From: Labedella phragmitis
Lineage (GTDB): Bacteria; Actinomycetota; Actinomycetes; Actinomycetales; Microbacteriaceae
DNA: 64,000 bases
Assembly (NCBI RefSeq): GCF_004078635.1
Contig: NZ_RZNB01000001.1
Span: forward strand, 310,001 to 374,000
Direction of reading: 5' to 3'
How positions within the stretch are numbered: position 1 is the first letter of the stretch; each line of letters starts with the position of its first letter. Shown here in pieces: positions 25,543 through 34,000 of this stretch. The notes beneath the pieces are model-generated. The model was not told where the DNA came from, ran no database searches, and saw only the letters and a program-made list of their open reading frames with translations. The translations under genes and the position numbers were made by a program.

Positions 25543-25644
25543 GTGGACGACGCAGCGACGAGCCGCTTCCTCTCACAGGAGCGGATTCCGGAGACGTACC
25601 TCGAGCGGATCGACGTGTTCGCGGTGCACGGGACGGCGCGATGA
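25543..25644 (+). CDS. 33-residue small ORF coupled to the FMN dehydrogenase gene
   Basis: A GTG-initiated ORF of 34 codons including stop, with a good ribosome-binding site (CAGGAG, four bases before GTG). Its stop shares ATGA with the start of the next gene, a typical translational coupling. The peptide contains SRFLSQERIPETY and LERIDVFAVHGTAR, is charged and hydrophilic, and has no signal peptide, cysteine or membrane segment. I do not recognise it. It may be a genuine small protein, a coupling leader peptide, or the remnant of a larger gene. Confidence 0.55.
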   Translation: MDDAATSRFLSQERIPETYLERIDVFAVHGTAR

Positions 25645-26750
25645 CGGAGACGCCGGCGCCCGACGAGGCCGTCGACGGCGCACCTCTCATCGCCCCGCCG
25701 CTGATCTCCCGCGGCTGGCTCGACGTTCTCGAGCAGGAGGCGAACGCGGCCCTGCCGCCGCACATCCGCGAATACGTGGCGACGACGGCTGGATCGGCGG
25801 CTCGTGCCGCGCAACACCTCGCCGAGTGGGACGCCGTGTCCTTCGCGCCGCGGACGCTGCTGGGGGAGCGGTCCCTCGCCCTCGAGACCTCGGTCCTCGG
25901 CCGACGCGTGGCGTCGCCCGTGCTCATCGCCCCCATGGCGCAGCAGGTGGGGGCGCACCCCGCAGGGGAGCGGGCGACGGCGACGGCCGCCGCCTCGCTC
26001 GGGACCGTCGTGGGCGTCTCGACCAACACGGCCGTGCCGTTCGGTGAGATCCGGGCGACGGGTGCCGACTGGTGGTTTCAGGTCTACCCGCTCGCTGAGC
26101 GGGCGACGACGGCGCGCCTCGTCGAACGCGCGGCGGTCGCCGGAGCCTCCGCGATCATCCTGACCGTCGACACGACGGCGCTCCTCGTGAGCGCTCCCGG
26201 GATCGAGCCGACGGAATGGCCGGAGGGGCCCGAGCGGGAGCGTCTCGTCAATCTCACACCCGATGAGCTGGTCGCTCTCGGGGGGCGGCCGACGGTCGCC
26301 GCGACGCTCGACGACATCGCCTGGCTGTCCGAGGTGAGCGGTGGTCTTCCGGTCGTCGTGAAAGGTGTGCTGCGTGGCGACGACGCGGCGCGCGCCGTGG
26401 ACGCGGGGGCCGCGGCCGTGATCGTCTCGACGCACGGGGGCCGCCGGTCCGGGGCGTCGATCACGTCGCTCTCCGCGCTACCGTCGGTCGTCGCGGCGGT
26501 CGGGGATCGCGCGGAGGTCTACATCGACAGCGGTGTGCGCTCCGGTGGGCACGTGCTCGCCGCGCTCGCCCTCGGAGCTCGAGCGGTCTTCGTGGGACGG
26601 CCCGTCATGTGGGGCCTCGCGACGGCCGGGGCCGCGGGTGTCGAGCGCGTCCTCCGTGGCCTCGACGCGGAACTCGCGCTCGCGCTCTCGCAATCGGGAG
26701 CGACGTCACTCGCCACCCTCGCGACGGAGCTCGACGTCTCGCTCGGCTGA
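25641..26750 (+). CDS. FMN-dependent alpha-hydroxyacid dehydrogenase/oxidase family protein
   Basis: A 369-residue barrel of the lactate oxidase / mandelate dehydrogenase / glycolate oxidase family. FMN and catalytic features: APMAQQVGAHPAGE near the N-terminus, FQVYPLAERAT, K241 in VVVKGVLRGDDA, the active-site H265-G-G-R268 in VSTHGGRR, and IDSGVRSGGHVLAALALGA followed by GRPVMWGL. The family asparagine before the histidine is threonine, and the usual GRRERD loop is not present, so the substrate pocket may differ. It would oxidise an (S)-2-hydroxyacid to a 2-oxoacid. It starts inside the stop of the small ORF and is divergent from the ThDP enzyme. Confidence 0.88.
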   Translation: MTETPAPDEAVDGAPLIAPPLISRGWLDVLEQEANAALPPHIREYVATTAGSAARAAQHLAEWDAVSFAPRTLLGERSLALETSVLGRRVASPVLIAPMAQQVGAHPAGERATATAAASLGTVVGVSTNTAVPFGEIRATGADWWFQVYPLAERATTARLVERAAVAGASAIILTVDTTALLVSAPGIEPTEWPEGPERERLVNLTPDELVALGGRPTVAATLDDIAWLSEVSGGLPVVVKGVLRGDDAARAVDAGAAAVIVSTHGGRRSGASITSLSALPSVVAAVGDRAEVYIDSGVRSGGHVLAALALGARAVFVGRPVMWGLATAGAAGVERVLRGLDAELALALSQSGATSLATLATELDVSLG

Positions 26751-26755
26751 GACGC

Positions 26756-26795
26756 CGAACGCCCCGCGGGGATCGAGGATCTCGCGGGGCGTTCG
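26756..26795. terminator. Stem-loop terminator
   Basis: Perfect 13-bp inverted repeat, CGAACGCCCCGCG at 26756-26768 with its complement at 26783-26795. It lies between the FMN dehydrogenase stop (26750) and the convergent DUF7882 gene. Confidence 0.8.
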
Positions 26796-26826
26796 TCGTT
26801 CCAGCGTCAGTGCGGGAGAGACGGGA

Positions 26827-27237
26827 TCAGGCGGCGGCGACGGTGGCGCGCTGACGACCGCGGGCGGGGTGGGCCGCCTTCGCGGCCTCCGCTGCGGCGT
26901 CGACGATCTTGCCGGCTTCGGCGACGACGTCGGCCGACTCGTCGGCGCCCTCGACGTAGGTGAGCCCCGCGCCGCTGTAGGACTGCTTCATGAGATCCTC
27001 GAGCCACTCGCGATCGAGCTGCTGCGACGCTTCGGAGTCGTAGGAGAAGGAGACGGGGGCGCCGGGCGTCATCCACGTGGAGCGGCGCTGGCGGTCCGCG
27101 CCGGTTCCCGTCACGAGCGTCATGACGAACGGCTCGTGGCGACGGAAGCGCTGGAAGATGACGTACTGCAGGTGTGCCAGGGCGCGGTCCTCGATCGTCA
27201 CCGTCGTCGCGTCGGGGCCGTAAGTAAGCGTTGCCAT
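26827..27237 (-). CDS. DUF7882 family protein
   Basis: A 136-residue protein of a small family common in Microbacteriaceae and often mislabelled ATP-dependent DNA ligase. The N-terminal domain is typical: LTYGPDATTVTIEDRALAHL, then FVMTLVTG, WMTPGAPVSFSY and WLEDLMKQSYSGAGL. An Ala-rich, basic C-terminal tail follows. The start at 27237 follows GGAGA; the ORF could run to 27279. Function is unknown. It is divergent from a MarR regulator and the shared spacer holds several TCTAG palindromes, so MarR control is likely. Confidence 0.75.
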   Translation of the reverse strand: MATLTYGPDATTVTIEDRALAHLQYVIFQRFRRHEPFVMTLVTGTGADRQRRSTWMTPGAPVSFSYDSEASQQLDREWLEDLMKQSYSGAGLTYVEGADESADVVAEAGKIVDAAAEAAKAAHPARGRQRATVAAA

Positions 27238-27313
27238 GAGATTCTCCATAACTGTGATCCGGGGGGCGTAGATGCTCACTGCGCAGTGCTTCGCCCGGTG
27301 AGTATGTAGTTCG

Positions 27314-27327
27314 TCTAGCTACTTAGA
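27314..27327. promoter_or_regulatory. Distal TCTA/TAGA operator half of the MarR region
   Basis: TCTAGCTACTTAGA (27314-27327) is an imperfect palindrome with TCTA/TAGA ends, close to the DUF7882 start. It resembles the two stronger sites near the MarR gene about 80 bp away and may extend control to the minus-strand gene. Confidence 0.4.
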
Positions 27328-27394
27328 TGACCATACTCACGTTCATCGAGAAAAGAAAAGTGGTGAATTCCTGCGGGACTGTGCGCTAGGGTAG

Positions 27395-27429
27395 CTAGAC
27401 GTTCTAGGCATGCCGCTAGACAATCTAGC
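27395..27429. promoter_or_regulatory. Two perfect palindromic operators upstream of marR gene
   Basis: CTAGACGTTCTAG (27395-27407) and GCTAGACAATCTAGC (27415-27429) are perfect palindromes with the same half-site and centres 21 bp apart, two helical turns. They end about 20 bp before the MarR start codon, the position for autoregulation. The spacer is much more A/T-rich than surrounding coding DNA. Confidence 0.7.
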
Positions 27430-27449
27430 AAAAGGATGAGGTGGAACGA

Positions 27450-28055
27450 ATGGAAGCGCAGTACCCCGAGTTCCCGTCAGCTCGTCGTCCCCACGACGGA
27501 TTCCACGCGGATGATGCTTCCAGCGACCTCATCGAGAGCGATCGGCGGGATCCGTCGACCATCGCCCCGGACGATGCCCGCGAACTCTTCGACGAGGTCG
27601 ATCGCGCCGGGCGTGCGAGCAGCGCAGATGTCCTCTCGCTCCTCCGCGAGTACCGCGCCGCCGAGAACACGTCCCGGCGGGAGTCCCGCCGGGAGACGGC
27701 CATGGGGGAGACCGATCTCATCGCCATGCGCCTGCTCGTCGAAGCCGAGGCGGAGGGGCGCCGGCTGACTCCGGGATCGCTCAGCTCGTCCCTCGGCATC
27801 TCCACCGCCTCGACGACGGCGCTCATCGATCGGCTCGCCACAGCCGGATTCGTCGAGCGGCGCCCCCACGAGACGGATCGGCGTTCAACGGTGATCGTGC
27901 CGACCGTACGGAGTGAGCGGGAGGTTCGCGAGGCCCTCAGCCGGATGCAGTCCGACCTCGCGCGCGTCGCCGACGACATGTCCCAGCACGAGATCGACGT
28001 CGTCGCGCGCTTCCTCACCAACATGATCACGGCCGTCCGCGGCAAGCGGGACTGA
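27450..28055 (+). CDS. MarR family transcriptional regulator
   Basis: A 201-residue MarR regulator. The winged helix domain is in the middle: TDLIAMRLLVEAEAEGRRL, LGISTASTTALIDRLATAGF, then the wing RRPHETDRRSTVIV and a C-terminal dimerisation helix. An N-terminal extension of about 75 residues, acidic and probably disordered, is longer than usual. The ATG at 27450 was preferred to GTG 27441 because GAGGTGG is well placed. Its stop is one base from the stop of the convergent hydrolase. The ligand is unknown. Confidence 0.87.
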   Translation: MEAQYPEFPSARRPHDGFHADDASSDLIESDRRDPSTIAPDDARELFDEVDRAGRASSADVLSLLREYRAAENTSRRESRRETAMGETDLIAMRLLVEAEAEGRRLTPGSLSSSLGISTASTTALIDRLATAGFVERRPHETDRRSTVIVPTVRSEREVREALSRMQSDLARVADDMSQHEIDVVARFLTNMITAVRGKRD

Positions 28056-28056
28056 C

Positions 28057-28938
28057 CTAGCGGACATCCTCGCCCGCGCTCGACGCCTCCTCGTCGAGGG
28101 GGACCTCTGCCGCGTCGGGCGCCGTCCGCGATGAGCCCGCGGCGGAGTCGGCGCGGGTCTCCGGCCCCGACGCCACCTCGGCGGCGAGGGACTCGACTCC
28201 ACCGAGGATCGCCGCCAACCCGAGCGGGTCGCTCAACAGGCGGAAGTGGCCCGGAACGTCGATCTCGACGTTCGTCGCACCCGCGAGCTGGCTCCCGTCG
28301 GGCACATGCTGATCAGCCGGGGGATAGATCGACACGATGCGCGCGTTCACGTCGGCGTGCTTCGACAACGACACGATCGTGGAGTCGGTCGGCAGGAACG
28401 CGCGCAGGCTCGGGTCGAGCAGCCAGCGGGCGAGACGGGATCCGGCGAACGGGGTGCACACGGCGACCATGCCGCGGATGTCGAGCCGGGTGCCCGCCGT
28501 GAGCATGAGGTGCTTGCCCACGAGACCGCCTTTGCTGTGGGCGACGACGATGCGGCCGGCCGGTGGGGCGGGACGGCGGGAGAGCGCCCGAGCGAGTCGC
28601 GTCGACGTATCGACCACCGGGCGGCGGTTGTAGCCGAGTCCCCGCACGACCGCGACGGGATAGCCGCGTTCGTTGAGGAGATCCGCAACCGGCTTCATGA
28701 AGAGCCACGTCTCGTAGACACCCGGCACGAGCACGACCGTCGGCTTGCTCGGATCACCGCGGCGATACCGCTCGGGTGCGTTCCGGATCACGAGCGCACG
28801 GACGTGGACCCAGCCTGCGATCGCGTAGTCCTCCACGAACGCCCCGAGCAGGACGAACCCGCGGACGAGCCGGTTCCCGTGGGCGGGCCGTCGGCCGGAG
28901 GGTCGCCGCGACGACATGCCCGACTGCGTGATCCCCAT
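28057..28938 (-). CDS. Alpha/beta hydrolase (lipase-like)
   Basis: A 293-residue alpha/beta hydrolase. VVLVPGVYETWLFMKP holds the oxyanion region, the nucleophile elbow is VAHSKGG (GxSxG-type with Ala in the first position), and a C-terminal histidine in VPGHFRLL probably completes the triad; the intervening acid is likely in STDS or PPADQ. The final 40 residues are acidic and low-complexity. The ATG at 28938 was chosen because TAGACT lies six bases upstream in leaderless geometry. No signal peptide is seen. Substrate is unknown. Confidence 0.82.
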   Translation of the reverse strand: MGITQSGMSSRRPSGRRPAHGNRLVRGFVLLGAFVEDYAIAGWVHVRALVIRNAPERYRRGDPSKPTVVLVPGVYETWLFMKPVADLLNERGYPVAVVRGLGYNRRPVVDTSTRLARALSRRPAPPAGRIVVAHSKGGLVGKHLMLTAGTRLDIRGMVAVCTPFAGSRLARWLLDPSLRAFLPTDSTIVSLSKHADVNARIVSIYPPADQHVPDGSQLAGATNVEIDVPGHFRLLSDPLGLAAILGGVESLAAEVASGPETRADSAAGSSRTAPDAAEVPLDEEASSAGEDVR

Positions 28939-28950
28939 GCCCGAAGTCTA
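28939..28950 (-). promoter_or_regulatory. Leaderless-type -10 element before hydrolase gene
   Basis: On the minus strand TAGACT (28950-28945) is followed by six bases and ATG at 28938, with no Shine-Dalgarno sequence. Same layout as before hemA, hemB and other genes here. Confidence 0.5.
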
Positions 28951-29193
28951 CGGAGCGTTCATTCGCCCGATCGAGGGCTGGACGTGGCCCACGAGGGGGA
29001 AGGGGGCGGGCCGGGTTCAGGCCGGCCCGCCCGAGCTCGACGCGAGGGGGGACATCGAGTGGCCGACGCACCGGCCGCCTCTATCGTTGCGCCTGCGCTC
29101 GGTGGATCCCAGAGAACAGCGGGTGGATTCCGAGGTCGAAAAACGAGGGGTTCCGTCGACTCGGTCGAGCTCGGGGAGGTCGTGGGCGTCGTC

Positions 29194-30747
29194 TCAGGCC
29201 AGCCCCGCGCGATCCGCGAGGTCCGCGGCTTCGGCCCGCGAGTGCACGTCGAGTTTTCGGTAGAGGCTGCGCGTGGTCCCCTTGAGGGTGTTCACGCTGA
29301 TGTAGAGGGCCGAGGCGATGTCGGAGAAGGAACGGTCGGACGCCAGGAGCGCGAGGACTTCGCGCTCACGACGCGTGAGCCGGCCGATGTCGTTCGATCT
29401 CTGTCCACCGGACGTGCTGCGGCCGAGGGCGTCGGGGGAGGCTGCGCTCGAGAGGCCGGTCAGGCCGGTGAGCGCTCGGAGATGCTCGGGATCGATGCTC
29501 GCGTAGGCCCTGTACATGCCTTCCGCCTCGATGATCGAGTGCGCGGTGCTGAAAGCGACGGCCGCCGACGACATCCGCCGCAACCCGAGCCGCGCCGCCG
29601 CCATCAGCATTAAGGCCTCGCTGCGGAGCCGCGGATTTCCCCCTTCTCCTGTAACGGGCATGGCGTGACCGATCGCGGGTCGATACCGTCCAGCCCGGTA
29701 GGCGGCGGCCGCGGCCATGACGCCGTCGAACGGTGTCTGGATCGTCGGCTCGAGCGGTGCCGGTGCAGCGGAGTTCTGGAGGAGGGCGACTCGCACAGTC
29801 GCAGCTCCGACGTACCGACGATTGGCGCCGTCCTGGACCGATGAGAGGGGGTGGCGCTGCTTCTCAGCGTGCAGCCTCCCGTGCACCTGTGTGGCCTCGC
29901 GCGGTTCGTGTGCGGCGAGCGCTCGCACCCACACCTCGGCCGCCCAGTAGTCACGACTGGGAACCTCCGCGAGCGCCAGGAGGTGCCGGTCGGTGGCGTC
30001 GGGGTCCAGGCGGTCGTTGGAGAGGAGCGCGGCGGCGAGATGGAGGGGTGCGTCGTGGCGGGTGGAACGTGAGCCCGTACGTCGTGCTCGCTCCACCCAG
30101 ATCGTGGCCTCGGACAGCCGGCCGTGGTCGGCGTGCAACCAGGCGAGGGCGGCGGCCGCGCGTCGCGCGATCTGAACCTGCCCCGTCAGCTCGCCGAGAT
30201 CCCACGCCTCCTCGTATTCGCGCACCCCGCCGACGTCTGCGAGCTCGAGCGTCCGGCCCCAGCGTGCGAGGAGTTGAGGCAGAGCATTCTGCACGTCTGC
30301 CCTGGCGCGGTCCGACGCCTCCTCGAGCAGGCGTCGCGCTGTTCGCACGCTCTCCACGGCGAGAGATAACCGGCCACTCGTTCGTTGCCCTGCCGCTCGG
30401 CCGGTCGCGGCGACGAGGACGTCGAGGAGATCGCTCGTCCGGGACTCCCTCCCGTAGGCGTCGAACGGGAGGTCATGAAAACGCCCGGAGTCGTCACCCC
30501 TCAGGACGTGCCGCAGGTAGTTGACCGCGATCAGGAGGCTCGGCATGGCGATGATCGCCTCGCCGGGAAGCGCGTTGATCGCCGCGAGAAGGGCTGAGGG
30601 CCGGGTCGCCAGGAGGTGATCCCAGCGCGCCGAGATCATCCCGACCGCGGGGCGCCAGCCCTCTCGTGCCGAGACCGCAGCGACGTGACTGGCGAGGTCT
30701 TCGACCCCGCCCGGGGCTGAGCGGTCGACACGGAGCGTGCGCGTCAT
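29194..30747 (-). CDS. LuxR family transcriptional regulator
   Basis: A protein of about 517 residues with a C-terminal LuxR-type helix-turn-helix (LTRREREVLALLASDRS, then SDIASALYISVNTLKG and LYRKLDVHSRAEA). The long N-terminal part is helical and Ala-rich, like the TPR-like regions of MalT/LAL-type regulators, but no Walker A motif is visible, so it is not a full NTPase regulator. The start at 30747 is uncertain; a TTG at 30813 would add 22 residues. It is divergent from a giant surface protein gene and may control it. Confidence 0.82.
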   Translation of the reverse strand: MTRTLRVDRSAPGGVEDLASHVAAVSAREGWRPAVGMISARWDHLLATRPSALLAAINALPGEAIIAMPSLLIAVNYLRHVLRGDDSGRFHDLPFDAYGRESRTSDLLDVLVAATGRAAGQRTSGRLSLAVESVRTARRLLEEASDRARADVQNALPQLLARWGRTLELADVGGVREYEEAWDLGELTGQVQIARRAAAALAWLHADHGRLSEATIWVERARRTGSRSTRHDAPLHLAAALLSNDRLDPDATDRHLLALAEVPSRDYWAAEVWVRALAAHEPREATQVHGRLHAEKQRHPLSSVQDGANRRYVGAATVRVALLQNSAAPAPLEPTIQTPFDGVMAAAAAYRAGRYRPAIGHAMPVTGEGGNPRLRSEALMLMAAARLGLRRMSSAAVAFSTAHSIIEAEGMYRAYASIDPEHLRALTGLTGLSSAASPDALGRSTSGGQRSNDIGRLTRREREVLALLASDRSFSDIASALYISVNTLKGTTRSLYRKLDVHSRAEAADLADRAGLA

Positions 30748-31086
30748 CGATGGGTGAGATCGCGAGCGACGACGGGACGGACGGAGGAAGACACGGAATC
30801 CATGTTCGGACAAGCCCGGACGGTGTCCGGTGTCAAGGGGTAGAAACCACCCCGTCTCCCACCCATGGCACCCGGCGCGTGCCCCGTTCGAGGGGTACTG
30901 ACTCCGCTTTCCGCCGTCCGAGAGCGTCGCGCCACGGGGTGTGAGGGATATTCGGCGGCACCCACCTCAGGGCTGAATCGCGGGTGGGTTTCGATCCGCG
31001 CGCTTGTCGGGCGGCTGACGCTAGCAGTTGCCTGTGACTACGGGGCGTCGTCCCCGTACATCACCAGAAGTTTCGCATGCATTGAG
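30748..31086. other. Intergenic region between LuxR regulator and surface protein
   Basis: About 340 bases without a convincing gene. It holds the hyphenated repeat GGGGTAGAAACCACCCC near 30837-30853, and the downstream half is more A/T-rich (around 31020-31100), as expected for the promoter of the surface protein gene. The 11-mer GGGGTGGTTTC, here on the minus strand, recurs upstream of the second large surface protein near 60323. An ORF starting at 30865 runs through this region but its sequence is not protein-like. Confidence 0.4.
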
Positions 31087-34000
31087 ATGAGGGATGATCG
31101 CGTGTCATTACGAGTCACGGAATTAACGAGAGGCGGAGGTCGGGATCGCCTCCCGGAGCTACGCCGGACGAGGCGGCTCCGGTCGGCGATAGCGGCCGGG
31201 ACGACGGTTCTCATGGCGGCCGCCTCCCTCTCGCTCGCGTCGCCGGCATCCGCCGCGACGGTCTACGAGATCACCGGCGGGTGGGCGGAGAACACCCCGA
31301 CGGAGGTCGCGAAGGGCGACGTGATCAATGCCGAATGGCGGGTGAACGTCAACGACGACGCCGAAGCGCCGGCAAATGAGCCCGTGGAGAACGTCACGTT
31401 CACGGTGACGCTCGAGCACGGCCTGTTCCAGGGCATCCCCGACCTCTGCAAGACCACGGGTGTCGACCCGGTCTCCGCGTTGTCCGACGACAAGCTCACG
31501 CTCACGTGTAACCTCGGCCCCGTGCTCCAGGGCACCGCGGTCGTCGTTCAGACCCCGGTCGTGGCCGACGGGATCACGGGCGACATCATCAACGGCTCGG
31601 CCGAGATCGACGGTCAGACGGCGGAGCTCACGCCCATCACGATCCGCAACACGTTCGGCATGGACATGCTGTGGGGCACGCCGACGGCCACGCAGCTGCC
31701 ACGCGGTGATGCCGCTCACGACTTCGACTTCGAGTGGACGCTCTTCGCCGACGCGGGAAGCGACCAGGGGCCCGACACGGTCTCCTACGACCTCACGATC
31801 ACGACGCAGAACAACAAGGAGCTCTTCCTCGGCGTCCAGAACAACGCTGCGCCGTTCAACCAGCCGTGCGGGTACTTCGCGCAGAGCAACACGGCCGTCG
31901 GCCACCCGTATTCGCACCAGAATCCGAACGCGTACGGCGAGCGCCAGGCGCCCTTCGTGGACGAGTGCACGCTCACCAAGACGGGCCGGAACACGTTCCG
32001 CATGACGCTCACGGGCATCGACTACTCGCAGACGATGGTCCCGACGCAGGACTCCGCGGGTCGTCCGCTGCCGGCGGACCGGGTGGCACTCGCCTCCGGC
32101 TCGATCTGGCTGCAGGTGCGAGACCTCACGGAGGGCACCTCGGCGAACCTGCGATCCACGGCCCCCGTCTATCGCTCGGTCACGGGGCAGACCTCGCAGG
32201 ACCTCGCGGGTAACAACACGTCGAGCAAGGTGCTCGTCCTTCCCGGCACGTGGAGCCACGCGTGGTCGCGCACGACCGGTGGCACCTCGTGGGACAACTC
32301 CTACGAGATGGCGCCGGGGGCTCAGGTGGTCAACTACACGAACGACACCCTGACCCAGCAGGACCTCCCCGCCAACACGGCGATGGGTGAGTGCGTCACG
32401 CTCGACACCGCGTACGTCGACTACCGGGCGACGCGGGTGTTCATGTACACCCCGGGCGACCCGGTCGGGACGCCGGAGACGGACATCCCCGGCCAGATGC
32501 AGTGGTACGTCGGTAACGACCCCACCGTCACCCCTGGTTCCGGTGGCTACAACCCCGACGCCTTCCGCGGCTGCGGTGGCGGTGCCGGCTGGGTCAACGA
32601 GGAGCCCGCGGACCTGACGACGGTCAAGGCCGTGCGCTGGGCCGGTTTCACGACCGGTGATCTCGGCAACCAGTTCCTGCAACTGCGGGTTTTCGCCGGC
32701 ATCGAGGCCGACGCCCCCATCGGACAGGACATCTGGACCTGGGGTGCCATGATCCGCAACGGCGTGTGGAACTACCCGGCGCGCGGTGCGCTCCCCCAGG
32801 ACCAGGTGTTCACGCCGACGCCGGGCGACCGGTACACCGGCACGCGCAACGGTCGCGACATCCTGCACGTCATCTTCGCCGTGCCGAGCGTACGCAAGGC
32901 GGTCGACCGTTCGGTCGTGCGACCGGGCGAACCGGCCACCTTCACGCTCACGTACTCCGCCAACGGCTCGGGCGCGATCCCGGACACCGTGGACGGGTAC
33001 CGCATCGTGGACACGCTCCCCGTCGGCATGACCTACGTGGCCGGGTCGTCGGATCCTGAGCCGACGATCACGACCGACGCCCAGCGCCGCCAGGTGCTCA
33101 CATGGGTGCTGAACGGTGTTCCGACGAACACCCCGAACGTGCTCACGTACCAGTCGGTCGCCGGTGACACGGTGGAGCCGGGTCAGACGCTGACCAACAC
33201 GGTTACGACGACGCTGCGCGGCGAGACCTCCCGTCCCGCGACGGCCCAGGTCACGACGAGCAGCAGCGGCTACACGCTGCTCGCGAAGACGACCGACCAG
33301 TGGTTCATCGGGAACCCCGAGGGAACGGGCGACGGCGAAGGCTCGTGGACCGTGTCGCTGCGCTCGGTCGACCCGCTGCCGCAGGCGTACACCGACACGA
33401 TCGACGTCCTCCCGTATGTCGGGGACGAGCGTGGCACGAGCTACACGGGGACCTATGAGGTGACGTCGGTCGACGTCCCGGCAGGCGCGACGGTCTACTA
33501 CACGACCGCCGACCCGTCGACGATCAACGACGACCCTGCCCACGAGTCGAACGGTGCGGCCGGCGACCCCAGCGGCAACGACATCGGCTGGTCCACCACG
33601 CCGGTGCCGAACCCCACGGCCGTCCGTGTCATCGGCGGCGTGCTGGACCCGGGAACGACGTTCTCCTTCAAGGTGAACATCGCGACCGACGGCGCGGAGC
33701 CGGGAGACGTCTGGGTCAACCGGGCGCAGACCCGTGCCGAGCACACCGGCCTCGTCATGCGCACGTCCGAGCCGCTCACGATGGGCACGTACTACTCGGC
33801 CTCGCTGAAGAAGTACGTCCAGGACATCAACGGTGAGTGGCACGACGCGAACGACGCGGCGGACTACCCCCGGTTCCGCATCGGCGACACGATCAAGTAC
33901 CGCATCGTGGTCGAGAACACCGGCCAGGGCACCATCCGGAACCTGACGGTGAGCGACGACAAGCAGCCGGAGCTCGGTGCGTTCGTCGTCGAGGAACTCG

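Noticed and set aside
25543-26750. Small ORF plus FMN dehydrogenase as a mycofactocin- or PQQ-like RiPP cluster
   Set aside because: No radical SAM or peptide chaperone gene is present, and the peptide lacks the conserved core residues of MftA or PqqA.
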